Source: Lycium barbarum (Eukaryota > Streptophyta > Magnoliopsida > Solanales > Solanaceae). From it: DNA of 64,000 bases. Shown here in pieces: positions 1-10,984 of this stretch; the first letter of the stretch is position 1, and every line of letters starts with the position of its first letter. The notes beneath the pieces were generated by a model. That model did no database searches, was not told the DNA's origin, and saw only the letters and a list, made by a program, of their open reading frames with translations. The DNA lies in NCBI RefSeq assembly GCF_019175385.1, contig NC_083344.1:60140782-60204781 (forward strand), in the 5' to 3' direction. A program made the position numbers and the translations under genes.

Positions 1-444
1 ATATCTTCTGACACCTGTACATTCTGTACGTATGGTAATTCTGGGTACGGCGGGGCCCTGTCCCGTCATATGATTCTGTATGTCTGTTAGAGGCTTGTGG
101 ACATGTTTGTGGGTTAGGGTCTTTCTGTACGGATTTGTGTATATGTTGTGTTTGGGGCGATCCCATTCGCCGCGGCGGCCGGTCCCCATATGTTTATATA
201 TTGCTTTGTTGGCCAGTGTGGCCTTTGTTGGTATTTTCTGTGCGTAGGGTTATTTTGGATAGTCTGTAAAACAAAGGAAAGTCTGCCAAAAATTTTCTGG
301 AAATTATCTAAATTTGAAATACAGCCTTGACGGCTTCTGCTTTATACTTGAATGCGTTTGACAACATTTGAAATAGCATTGGATAGATGTGTTTGGGTGC
401 CCAGATCGGGTACTAGTCACGGCCTACGGGGTTGGGTCGTGACA
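1..444 (+). repeat. Element A 5' LTR, 3' portion
   Basis: This is the last 444 bases of an LTR, ending in GTCGTGACA directly before the primer site. It is the direct repeat of 6133-6576. The start of the LTR lies beyond the window. No gene is present; the 60-residue frame at 148 is a by-product of LTR sequence and recurs in the other LTR. Confidence 0.9.
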
Positions 445-448
445 GAAG

Positions 449-460
449 TGGTATCAGAGC
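449..460 (+). other. Primer binding site, initiator tRNA-Met type (element A)
   Basis: TGGTATCAGAGC lies four bases after the LTR end. It matches the complement of the plant initiator tRNA-Met 3' end, the usual minus-strand primer of Tekay elements. Confidence 0.93.
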
Positions 461-501
461 GGTTAGTGCTCGGTATGTCTACAGGCCGTGTCTAGTAGAG
501 T

Positions 502-541
502 CTTGTTTATCGGTGTGTTGTGCACCACATCTATAAACAGG
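502..541 (+). other. Conserved leader hairpin with palindromic loop GTGCAC (element A)
   Basis: The lower arms 504-510 (TGTTTAT) and 533-539 (ATAAACA) pair perfectly. A C/T mismatch separates them from an upper stem of 512-517 with 526-531 (one G.U). The loop 518-525 ends in the self-complementary hexamer GTGCAC. The same structure lies at the same place in elements B, C, D, H and I. The inferred role is genomic RNA dimerisation. Confidence 0.6.
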
Positions 542-647
542 AGGCTACAGGGCATCTAGGATGTTACCCCTCTTTGAATCTTAGATCGTGCGATAGAACT
601 GTATTAGTAGGATGATCCCCTCCTGACGATTTGTTATGTTTTCAGCG

Positions 648-2105
648 ATGCCTCCGAAGAAGGCAACAGCTGCCCAGAAGGGCAAAGCGGGGGTGGAGGT
701 AGGAGAAACCAGCCGGGCCCAGAGAGTTACCAGGGCCAGTGCGCGGTTAGCGCTTGAGGATGAGCCCCTATCAGCCGGCTCTGTTACACCGCCCTTATCA
801 GAGGAGATTGGAGCAGCAGCAGCTGCTGATCAGAGGGCGGCTCCACCGCGAGCTCCCAGGGTTCCAGTGCCCGAGCCTCCAGCTCCACAGCCAGGGGCGG
901 AGGACAGGGCTATGCGAGATGCGGTTCAGTTATTGACCACACTGATGACGGAGCAGGTTCGTAGGCATGGATTTGGGGGTGGTCGTTCGGACAGGTATGA
1001 AAGCTCCAGGGCTCGTGAGTTCTTGACATGTAATCCTCCAGAATTTTCCGGAACAAAACCCAAAGAGGACCCCCAGGAGTTTATCAGAAAGATGGAGAGC
1101 ACGATACGGTTGATTAAGGCTTCGCCGACTGAGTCCGTCGAGTTGGCCTCGTATCGGTTATATGAGGTAGCGGTGAACTGGTATGAGTCCTGGCAGCTAT
1201 CCAGGGGTGACGATGCTCCCCCAGCAGTATGGGCCGAGTTTACTAAGGCCTTTCTTGATCATTTCCTACCTCCAGAGCTGCGGAGAGCTAGGGTTGACCG
1301 ATTCTTGCACCTGAAGCAGAACGGTAGAAGTGTTCGAGAGTATAGCCTAGAGTTCGACTCATTGGCTAGGTATGCACCCGCTATAGTAGCAGAGATGGCC
1401 GACAGGGTGCACCGGTATCTGATGGGGCTAGACCCTTATTTGATCGATGGTTGCTTGGAGATAGCTTCTCAGCCGGGGATGCATGTTGCCCGGGTGCAGG
1501 CATACGCCCAGGGCATGGAGGACCGGCGTTGGGAACGTCGGCCTGATAGGGGCTATGACGGGAGCCGGCCTAAGAGAGCCAGACCGGCCGGGTACTCCGG
1601 GGGATTTCAGAGTGAGTTTTCTCAGCGGCAGGGTAACAGGTATTCGTCCCAGCCAGCACACAGTACGCCCCCACAGTTCTCGGGACAGGACTCCATGGCT
1701 TCGAGTTCGCAGGTAAATAGGAGTTTCAGTCAGATGGGACCATCCATACCTCGGTGCCCTTATTGCAGGAGGCGTCACCCTGGTGAGTGTTATCGTGCCA
1801 CTGGTGCCTGATTTTCTTGTGGCCAACAAGGCCATACGATGAGAGAGTGTCCGTATAGGGGTGGTCCAGGTGGTTCAGCCCAGCTTACCGGGTCAGTTTC
1901 TGGCTCGTCTTCTCCTTCGGCAGCCATACGCCCCACAGCGCGAGGAGCACCAGCACCAGCGCCAGCACCAGCGAGTCGTGGCCGAGGTCGAGGTGCAGCT
2001 TCTGGTTACAGCGGTCCTTCGAACCGCGTATTTGCTTTGACCGACCGGCAGGACCCAGGAGCGTCTTCAAGTGCACACCCAGGTATGTTAGTGATCTTTT
2101 CTTGA
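648..2105 (+). pseudogene. gag: Gag of element A, interrupted in the zinc knuckle, pol absent
   Basis: The frame starts at the ATG at 648 (MPPKKATAAQ, the start shared with elements H and I) and encodes a Tekay-type Gag. It has a proline/alanine-rich N-terminus and the core retrotransposon Gag domain (PPEFSGTKP to the ARVQAYAQG region), then a basic tail. The TGA at 1809-1811 falls exactly on the first cysteine of the CCHC knuckle; the rest of the knuckle (SCGQQGHTMREC) follows in the same frame. The reading ends at TGA 2103-2105, where the sibling elements enter protease, and faint protease-start similarity fades by about 2128. A Gag lacking its knuckle could still assemble, or readthrough could restore it, but a decayed gene is simplest. 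Confidence 0.82.
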
Positions 2106-3275
2106 GGGATATGCGTATGGATGGGTACATACTCTATTACATTATGTGACTTTTTTTCTGGGCATTAGTAAGAGTAAGGTAATTTTCAACCTAATAGATA
2201 CTAAGGATTCGAAAGGGCGATATAATAATTGTATGGTTTAGCCCGGGGTGGGACCCACCATGAGAATTTTCCGAAAACTTACTAAGATCCCGATCTGCCC
2301 TAAATTATGTGACGAAGGTCGTGCGGGGCAGTCGACGAAATTATACTGGCCTTAATGGGTCCAAATGCATGAAAGTTTCGAGGTTAAGCGTGCTAAGGCC
2401 AGGGCAATTCTGGGATGGGTGACCCCCTGGGAAGTAATACAAAATTTTTCACAAGTGTAAGTATGATATATATATAAATGGAAATTTGGGGTAACCTAAA
2501 GGGAAAGAGAATGTGTGGAGTAACTAGTGCCCTTACAGGAGTCGCGCAGACCGAGGCGGACCAAATGGGCAAAAAGAAGAAGCGCAATACCGCTCGGGAA
2601 ATTTTTGTAAATCACTAGAGCCTTAATAGGAGTGGTCTGGTCCTAATCAAAACTCCGTTTTTTGTACTTCTGCACCTCTGATTCTGATGAGGCTCTGTCT
2701 ATTACGTCTCTGTACTTCTGAATCCGATTACGTTTTTGTCTGATATACCTATGTACGATTGACTCTGGATACGAACCTATCTGATACACCTCTGTACGTC
2801 TGACTCTGATCTCGGATCTGTCTAATACACTCCCACACATCTAACTTTGACTACGAATCCGTCCGCCATAGTTCCGTACATTCGACTCCGATTTCGAATC
2901 TGTCCAATACGGTTCTACGCGTCCGATCTCAGTTATGAACCTGATTGGTATGATATGGGAATATGATAATGTGGTAAGGGACCGAGGAGTGTAACAAGAA
3001 GTGAAGTTGATTATGATGTCTGAAGAGCTTTGAAGGAAAGGAAGAAGGGACACAATGTCTGTGAAGGAGCGAAAAGCATTCATCTGTTACTGGAATATAA
3101 TTCTTGGCCCAGTGACTGTGTGGGATATGAGAAGATATGTTATAAAAGCATATGAGTCAGTAATGTGAAGAATTACTCTATCATTTTGGTAAAGAATCCA
3201 TATCGGAAAGTCAACAAGGGACGATTATAAAAATGAACCCTCCCGAAGTAGTAAGACGCCCCATGAGGTCAATTT
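2106..3275 (+). other. Non-coding internal region of the non-autonomous family, with minisatellite
   Basis: No credible coding sequence is seen. Bases about 2250-2460 match, in reverse complement, 12400-12640 of element B (for example the GGGTGACCCCCTGGGAAG block), so this filler is family property rather than random decay. From about 2645 to 2940 there are roughly seven degenerate copies of a 41-bp unit; the same unit is expanded in element B. Confidence 0.75.
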
Positions 3276-3311
3276 AACATTCGAGGACGAATGTTTTAAA
3301 GGGGGGGAGGA
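3276..3311 (+). other. Inverted repeat plus polypurine tract (element A)
   Basis: AACATTCG-AGGA-CGAATGTT (3276-3295) is a perfect 8-bp stem with a 4-base loop, followed by the purine run AAAGGGGGGGAGGA (3298-3311) that abuts the LTR. The tract would prime plus-strand DNA. The inverted repeat precedes most polypurine tracts in this window. Confidence 0.85.
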
Positions 3312-3616
3312 TGTTACATCTGACATTTTTGCATATTCGGAAAATGCGAAATAATTTTGATTCATAATGAATGAGGCCAAATTTGGACTTTGCTTAGTAT
3401 GAATGTGTTGACTATGAAATTATTGGTGTGAAATATGGAAGGAGGCCAAGGGGCAAAAAATTGGAATTTTGGAAATTAGTTTCGGGAATTACAAAACAAA
3501 AATTCTAACCAAATTGGGCTCAAAAAGAAATTAGAGAATGAGGCCCAAAGGGGGGAGGCCCAACCGGCCACTTGTGGCCCAAGCCCCCAAGATTTATTAA
3601 TTTCCATGTGACTAAT

Positions 3617-3624
3617 TATATAAG
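3617..3624 (+). promoter_or_regulatory. LTR TATA box (element A)
   Basis: TATATAAG lies about 300 bp into the LTR, with an A-rich presumed leader starting about 25 bases later. Comparable TATA-like sequences sit at matching positions in element I (TATATAATAG, minus strand near 33765 and 42085) and element J (near 54245). Confidence 0.6.
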
Positions 3625-4819
3625 TCATCCATATCCATAGAAGATTCAAGAAAACACAAGAAAAATTAAGAGGAGAAAGAAAGAAGCAATTCAACCTAGA
3701 GAGAAAGAAAAGAAAGAAACGAAAGAAAAATTCTTGGAGCCTAATCTTGGGTTCAAAAATTCATTTCTTGTGGGATTATTACCAAGCTCAAGATTCTCTA
3801 CGACTTGGTATAATTATTTTGGCAAGAGGACAACTCTAGTGGCAAGTGAAGAACTTGAAGGAAAGGTAAGAATTTTATGCTTTTGTTATGTTATGCGAGG
3901 TGTATGTATGATGTAGTAAGTGGAAATGAATGAAAAGCATGAAAATTTTGTGTGTTGGGATAGTATGCATGTTGGCCGTGAGTATGCATATATATTGCAT
4001 GACTATGATGATTTGAATTCATGTTGGAATCTTGTTGTAGTTATAGTAGAAATTGTATTGGAAGTGAAAGTTGAATAAATTAGTGAGAGTTGGAAAAATT
4101 GGTGTATGGCCGTGAGGTGTATGTGATGTTGGAATGTGAAATAAATTCCGTTAGTATGTTAATTGTGCTATTGTGAAATGAATGGAAGAATAATGGTTCT
4201 TGTTGTTATGGAAAAATGGTTGTTAAGTTGTTGTAGGAAAACATGCAAGTTATTGTAACTTATGTAAATACGGAAAAGAAAGTAGTAAGAAGTAAATTAT
4301 GATTGTCATTGATGAAGTTGGAAGAGAGAAATAAGTCATGAACATGTTTGCTAAAAGATTTGAAGTTGTGGGTGAATTATGCCTTTGGTAGGAAACTTGT
4401 ATATTGTGTATACCTTATGTATGTTTGGTGAAAACGAGATGATATGCCTCCGAATTATATTGTAGTGATCTTGATAAGTGATGAATAAGAAAATGGTAAG
4501 ATTGGTTTGGAAGTGTAAGGTCGGAATGAAAGATGTTATGTTATGCCGGAAAGATGGCTAGTTAAGCCATATTATGTGATTTGTTATACTTGTTGTTGTT
4601 ATTGATGTTGTTGTTGGGTGCTGTGTTGATATATTAAGCCGAGCTAAGTCTCGGGGGTGTTATATGTATAGGGGAAATGCTGCCGAAATTTCGGTAGGCA
4701 ATAATGTGATTTAAGTATGGAATCCTAAAGGCTTGAATTTGACAATTGGTAAACTTGACCATTTGTAGATTTTGGACGAAGTCGGAAGTGAAGCCAAGCG
4801 AGCGTAAGGCGCAATTGAG

Positions 4820-6039
4820 GTATGTAAAGCCTACCCCGTCATTCTTAGGCATGTTCTGAACGTAATAGGCTCGGCCGCGAGCCTTAAGTATGACTCCGTT
4901 CCTCGGAATTCGAGATGGAAATCCGCTCCGATTCCTTTAGTAAGATTGAATCATTTTTCTTATAACTTGTCCCTAAAGTGAACTTTTGGTATAAAACTTT
5001 CCTAAGCGGAGTCGGAATACTTCCATATGATTATGCATGACCTCATAAGGTCCATTATCAGTAATTTACGTATGTCGCCTCGAGTTGGTCCGAGGTGGGC
5101 CCACGGAGCCCCGATACCTATTGTATGATCTAAATTGTCTCATTTCTGTCCGATTTTCACAAGTAACATCTGGACTATCATTCTGATCACGATATGACTA
5201 CTTTTTATATAAATCTTACAAAATGGCTTTGATATCTGGAAATCCGATTCTGGTAAAAATCTGTCGTGCCTTCCCAAGCAGGATATAGGCGCATATTATG
5301 AATGCTATCCGACTACTCTGATTAGACTCGCCATTTGGCCTACTTCAGTTTGATTGAGTCGGTATAACGATCTGTATGTATGTGATTTCTCATTAATCTC
5401 TTCGTGAATGTCTCAATGCTTCCTTTCACCGGATCCCGGGCCGGTTTATATCGTGCGGATGGGCCGCCGAGTCCCTGGTCGGGGGCCGGGTCCCATGTAT
5501 GAATTCCGAAGTATGATGTGTCCGGTTCCGGGGTACTGTGGTATATGTCGTTCCCGGTTACCGTGTCTATGTTACAAAGTATGATGTGTCCGGTTTCCCG
5601 GCGTGTGATCTGTCCCCGGGGTTACCATGGTTATAATATGATGTGTTATATGACGGAGATGTTCGAAGATATGAAATCTTCTGAAATATGATATGTTGTG
5701 GCGCCAAAGGCAGGAGTGGCGACCACGTTCTTGTGCCTTATTATGATTCTGTCTGTCTGATTGGATTCTGATTCTGCCTGTCCGTATGGATTCTGATTCG
5801 GTCTGTCCGTATGGATTATGATTCTATCCGTCCGTCTGGACTATAATTCTGTCCGGTATCCTTCAGTCTGTCTGTCTGAACTACGACTCTGTCTGTTCGT
5901 TGGATTATGATTCCGTTTGCTATACTTCTGTGCTTCTGATTCAGACTATGATTATGTTTGTTATACTTCCGCTTTACATACTCGGTACATTTCTCGTACT
6001 GACCCCCGGTTTTTCGGGGGCTGCGTTACATGCCCGCAG
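4820..6039 (+). other. Predicted leader intron inside the LTR (element A)
   Basis: The donor GTATGTAAAGC (4820-4830) is the exact reverse complement of GCTTTACATAC (5971-5981) near the 3' end. TACTGAC (5997-6003) would be a branch site 37 nt before the acceptor GCAG/G at 6039. A stem CCCCCG/CGGGGG lies between branch site and acceptor. A preceding intron-like interval would be 3866-4768, leaving a 51-nt exon (4769-4819). This is inference from motifs conserved among the LTRs; no transcript evidence is available. Confidence 0.5.
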
Positions 6040-6576
6040 GTACGGACGCACCCGGAGACACGCCGCCAGTCTGGGGCACAGATTCTGCTATTTTGGAGAG
6101 CTCCTTTGATCCGGAGCGTGTACTTTTGGTATATATCTTCTGACACCTGTACATTCTGTACGTATGGTAATTCTGGGTACGGCGGTGCCCTGTCCCGTCA
6201 TATGATTCTGTATGTCTGTTAGAGGCCTGTGGACATGTTTGTGGGTTAGGGTCTTTCTGTACGGATATGTGTATATGTTGTGTTTGGGGCGATCCCATTC
6301 GCCGCGGCGGCCGGTCCGCATATGTTTATATATTGCTTTGTTGGCCGGTGTGGCCTTTGTTGGTATTTTCTGTGCGCAGGGTTATTTTGGATAGTCTGTA
6401 AAACAAAGGAAACTCTGCCAAAATTTTTCTGGAAATTATCTAAATTTGAAATACAGCCTTGACGGCTTCTGCTTTATACTTGAATGCGTTTGACAACATT
6501 TGAAATAGCATTGGATAGATGTGTTTGGGTGCCCAGATCGGCTACTAGTCACGGCCTACGGGGTTGGGTCGTGACA

Positions 6577-7675
6577 CCAATCCATTTTCTGGCCCTCATT
6601 CTACCTTGTTGCTTATCTTGCTATAGTTTGGTCTTTCACAGTTCTGTCACTTATATTACTCGTGTTCTCGGCTATACATGTCATAACCTATTACTGCACT
6701 GTTATCTCGCTTTCTTCTTATTTCCTTCTTTCAATTAACTCCTTCTTCACTTGTGCTCGCTATCATTTTCGTTATCGCATAATCTTTATTCTAAACTTTC
6801 CCTACAAAACTTGATAAGCCTTTCTTATTCATTCTATAACTTTCTTTTCCGTTTCACACTGACCACGTCATATCTTTTAGTTACTTCCTCACTACGCTTT
6901 ACTTATTTCCATAACAATCCTTACTGTATTCACATAATATCCTGTTCGTAATCAATCCTATAGTGTAACACTTCTTAACCTCATCCACGATTCTTACTAT
7001 GGTTTAGTTACACTATGTGGAGTAGGTGTATTTAACACTTTTACCCTTTCGGGTCAATCTTATCCTTAATACACAAGCTGTCTTATCAATACATTTATAT
7101 TCGTCATAATTCTTCCTCTTCCGTACTCTTGTCTCAATCATACCATTACTTCGTTTAACTATAAAGTCGTCATAATTTATCCCTGCTTATCAATTCAGTC
7201 GATACCTCAATATAACGCTCTATCAAGGTTTGCCAGCCTTTTCTAAATCATCCCTTAGTATCACAAGCCCTTCCAAATTATCCTAGCTTTTCTTTTTACC
7301 ATATTGACATTGACCTCATAATTACTATTACCATCAATTCAACAGTTAACTTGTTTCTCGAAATCAGCCGTACTCGCAACTTAGTAAAATCCCATCATTA
7401 CTATTGACACGACCTTTCAAGAATATTACGAACTTATCTCTTTCTCTTTTTATTTCTACGAAAATTTTGGCAGAGTTTCCTCTGTATTCTTACTATCCCC
7501 GAAACCTGCGCGTAGGAAATACCAACAATGCCTCACAGGGCCAACATATATATGTATATAGTATATCGTATCATAGCCGCACAGGGCTCCCCATATAATT
7601 AACAGTATGAAAATGATGAACTTACCTCGTATGTCCAACTCGAACTATACCTGTTACACTTTCCTATTTCTTTTC
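6577..7675 (-). other. Element C internal region, left piece (non-coding)
   Basis: No gene is seen in this T-rich stretch. Its right end (about 7440-7670) resembles, in the same orientation, bases 12840-13080 inside element B (GGCAGAGTTTCC...CACAGGGCCAAC...). Element C therefore has the same kind of non-coding interior as B. It resumes at 16693 after the B insertion. The five bases 7671-7675 (TTTTC) are B's target duplication. Confidence 0.65.
7671..7675. other. Target site duplication of element B, left copy (TTTTC)
   Basis: TTTTC precedes the left LTR terminus and is repeated at 16688-16692, a perfect 5-bp duplication typical of Ty3/gypsy integration. Confidence 0.93.
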
Positions 7676-10600
7676 TGTCACGACCCAACCCCGTGGGCCG
7701 CGACTGGCACCCTAGCTGGGTACCCGTACATACCTACCTTACCGAATTTCGTATCGTACAGATTTTTTTTTTCTTTTTCAAACGGATATTACAGAAGTAG
7801 GCCGATACAGATACGGCACGCGCGCAAACATATATATATATACCTGAACATGCAGACTTTTACATATAAGCCGATAAGGCTAACATACAGACGAAACCCG
7901 TAACCCACACATCTATCTACAGGCCTCTACAGACATACAAAATCATATGACGGGACAGGGCCCCGCCGTACCCAGAATATCCATACATACAGAGTATACA
8001 GAAGACAGAAGATATATACAAAAAGTATACGCTCCGGATCAAAGGAGCTCTTCAAACAGCAGAATTAGAACCCTACGCTGGCGGCGTATCACCTGGTGCG
8101 TCTGTACCTGCGGGCATGTAGCGCAGCCCCCGAAGAACGGGGGTCAGTACGGAAAATGTACCGAGTATGTAAAGCAGAAACATAACAGATACAATCATAG
8201 TCCGAACAGGAGTCACAGAAACATAACGGACAGAACCATAAATCAGACGGACGGACAGAGTCATGATCCAGATAGACATACAGAATCGTGGTCCATACAG
8301 ATAAACAGAATTATGGTTCGGGCAAACAGACAGAATCATAATCCGGACAGACGAGCAGAATCAGTATCCATACAGACGTACAGAATCGGAACCCATACGG
8401 ACGTAGCAAATCAGAATCCATACGGACATACAGAGTCAGAATCCATACGGACATACAGACATAGTCGTAGTTCAGACGGATAGATAGAAGTATACCTGAC
8501 AGAATTATGCATGCAGAGTAGTGCAGAGTCATACTGAATCATACATAATCATACAGAGGCATGTGCTTATATACATACTGATGGCACATGCATACAGACA
8601 TACAGATCCCGGCCCTGTCTGTGGGCGCGGTAAACAGAACCCGGCCCTCTTAGTACGGGACGCGGTGGACAGACAGAATCAGATCAGATCAGATCATATC
8701 AGATGTCATCCTGGCCGCCATCCCCATACACAGATCAATATATCAAAATCATACAGATATAACAGATCCCGGCCCGTACGCCGAGGGACGCGGTGAACAA
8801 TGCAGAGAAATATGCACGATAACAGAACCTGGCCCGGGACGCAGTGAAGGAATGCATTGAGACAGCCACGAACAGATCCATGAGTAACCACATACATACA
8901 GACTCACATACAGACTCAATCAGACTGAAGGGTGCCAAACGGCAAGTCAAAATCAGAGTATACGGATAGTATGCATAGTACGCGCCTATATCCTACTTGG
9001 GAAGGCACGACAGATTGTTATCAGAATCAGATTCTCAGATGTTCAGAAATCATTTTGTAAGAATTTCATAAAAATAGTAGTATCATGATCAAAATAATAG
9101 TTCAGATGGTTTCTGAGAAAATCGGACAAAACGGAAGTATTTAAAGTATTACAGAAGATATCGGGCCTTGCGGGCCCGCCTCGGACCAACTCGAGGCAAC
9201 ATATGTAAATTATCGCTAATAGACCTTATGAGGTCATCCATAATTGTTTGGAAGTGTTCCGACTCCGTTTAGGGAAGTTTTGTCCAAATATTCACTTTAA
9301 AGGCAATTTGTAAAAAAAATAGCTTCAATTGAATTGAAGGAATTGGAGCGGTTTTCCGTCTCGAATTCCGGGGAACGGAGTCGTAATTAAGACTCGCGGT
9401 CGAGCCTATCACATCCAGAACATGCCTAGGAACATAGGGAAATGCTTCACATACCTCGATGGCACCTTATGCTCGCTTGGCGTCAATCCAAATTTCGTCC
9501 AAAATCTGGAAATGGTCAAGTTTACCATTTGGTTAGTTTCAACTTTCAATATTCCAACTTTACACATACTTGCCTACCGAAATTTCGGCAGCATTTCCTC
9601 TGTATAGAAGACCTCCCCGAGACTTAGCTCGGCTCAATTCATCAACACAACAACCCAGAATGACATCAAAACAACAATAGACATTAAAACATACACTATG
9701 GCATCACTAGCCATCTTTCGACATAACGAAACATCTTTCGTTTCAAACTTACATTTCCAAACCAAACTTATCATTTTCATATTCATCATCCAACAAAACC
9801 ATTACAACATACGTCGAAGGCATATCATACCATTTTCACACAATATACATAAGATATGGAAACATTCAAACTCTCCATTAAGCCACTACTTTTCCAATTT
9901 TTCCTAACCTTCAACATACAAGTTCATTAGACATTTCCATCTTCCAAATTCATCAACAATAATCATAATTTGCCTCTTGATACATTCATTTCCATTTTTA
10001 CATAAATCATAACAAAGTTGCATACTTTCCTACAACAACTTGATAACCATTTTTCCAAGACAATAAAGATTGTTGTCCTTCCATTCACTTCACCATAACA
10101 TACTTAACATACAAACAAGATCAAATTCATACTCCATCAACACCTAACAATACCACACGGCCACCTCCTACATTCTTCAATTTTCACTAATTCATTCCAC
10201 TTCCATTTCTAATACAATTTCCACCATACTACAACTAAATTACAACATGAATTCAAATCATCCAAGACATGTAATACATGTACATGTATTCGGCCAACAA
10301 GCATACTTTTCAACACACAAAATTTCCATGCTTTTCATTCATTCACACATACTACAACATACATATACCTTCCATAACATATCAAAAGCATAAAATCCTT
10401 ACCTTTCTTCAAGTTCTTCACTTGGCACTAAACTTGTCCTCTTGCCAAACTAATTGTACCAAGTTGTAGAGGACTTTGCACTTAGTAGTATTCCCACAAG
10501 AATTGAATTTTAAACTCAAGGATTAGGCTCCAAAATTTTTCTTTCCTTTCTTTCTTTTTCTCCTCTCAAACCCGAAATGGTCTTGTTCTCTTTTTCTTCA

Positions 10601-10947
10601 TTTTTCTTGCTTTCTTGAACCTTCTATGGATATGTATAACCATATATAATATTACCTAATTAAATCATGGACTTGGGCCCTTTTTTTTACATAGCATGGC
10701 TGGTTGGGCCTTCCCTTTTGGGCCTTGTTTTATTGTTTTTTTTTAAGTCCAACTTGTTAGCTACATATTGCAATCCATAAGGCAAATTTCCAAAATTCCA
10801 ATTTTTGCCCTTGGCCACCTTTCGTAATTCCACACCATTGTATTCATTACCTACACATTCATGCCAAGTAAGGTCCAATTGTGGCCTTATTCATTGCAAG
10901 TCAAATTACCTTGAATTTTCGAATAAGCAAAAATGTCGGATGTAACA
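7676..10947 (-). repeat. Element B 3' LTR (3272 bp)
   Basis: Reading the minus strand it starts TGTTACATCCGAC at 10947 and ends GTCGTGACA at 7676. It carries the predicted leader intron (about 8108-9454), the structured acceptor block (8103-8175), CCGAAATTTCGG (9577-9588) and imperfect ~25-bp repeats (about 8200-8480). Those repeats create long but meaningless frames. Confidence 0.95.
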
Positions 10948-10984
10948 TCCTCCCCCCCTTTAAAAACATTCGTCCTCGAATGTT
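10948..10984 (-). other. Polypurine tract and inverted repeat (element B)
   Basis: On the minus strand, AACATTCGAGGACGAATGTT (10984-10965) is followed by a G-rich purine run ending at 10948, beside the LTR start. Both signals are kept although the element has no genes. Confidence 0.88.

Larger units (their letters stand above)
1..6576 (+). mobile_element. Element A: non-autonomous Tekay-like LTR retrotransposon, left end outside window
   Basis: The layout is partial 5' LTR (1-444), primer site, gag remnant, about 1.2 kb of non-coding DNA, polypurine tract and complete 3' LTR (3312-6576). Bases 1-444 match 6133-6576 with about 9 differences (2%), so the two LTRs belong together. There is no protease, reverse transcriptase or integrase: the coding region stops where protease should begin. 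This is the arrangement of gag-only (TR-GAG-like) non-autonomous elements. It seems to sit inside the internal DNA of element C. The target duplication cannot be checked because the left end is missing; the right flank reads CCAAT. Confidence 0.85.
3312..6576 (+). repeat. Element A 3' LTR (3265 bp)
   Basis: It begins TGTTACATC and ends GTCGTGACA. A TATA box (TATATAAG) is at 3617-3624. Downstream are donor-like AAAG/GTAAGA at 3865/3866, acceptor-like TTTGTAG at 4768, donor AG/GTATGTAAAGC at 4819/4820, branch-like TACTGAC at 5997-6003 and acceptor GCAG/G at 6039. The palindrome CCGAAATTTCGG is at 4683-4694. Bases about 5740-5960 are imperfect short repeats (GATTCTG...TCTGTCCG). No gene is present. 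Confidence 0.9.

Noticed and set aside
449..460. Possible tRNA remnants (TGGTATCAGAGC and similar sites)
   Set aside because: Only about 12 bases match, next to LTR ends, with no cloverleaf: primer binding sites, not tRNA genes.
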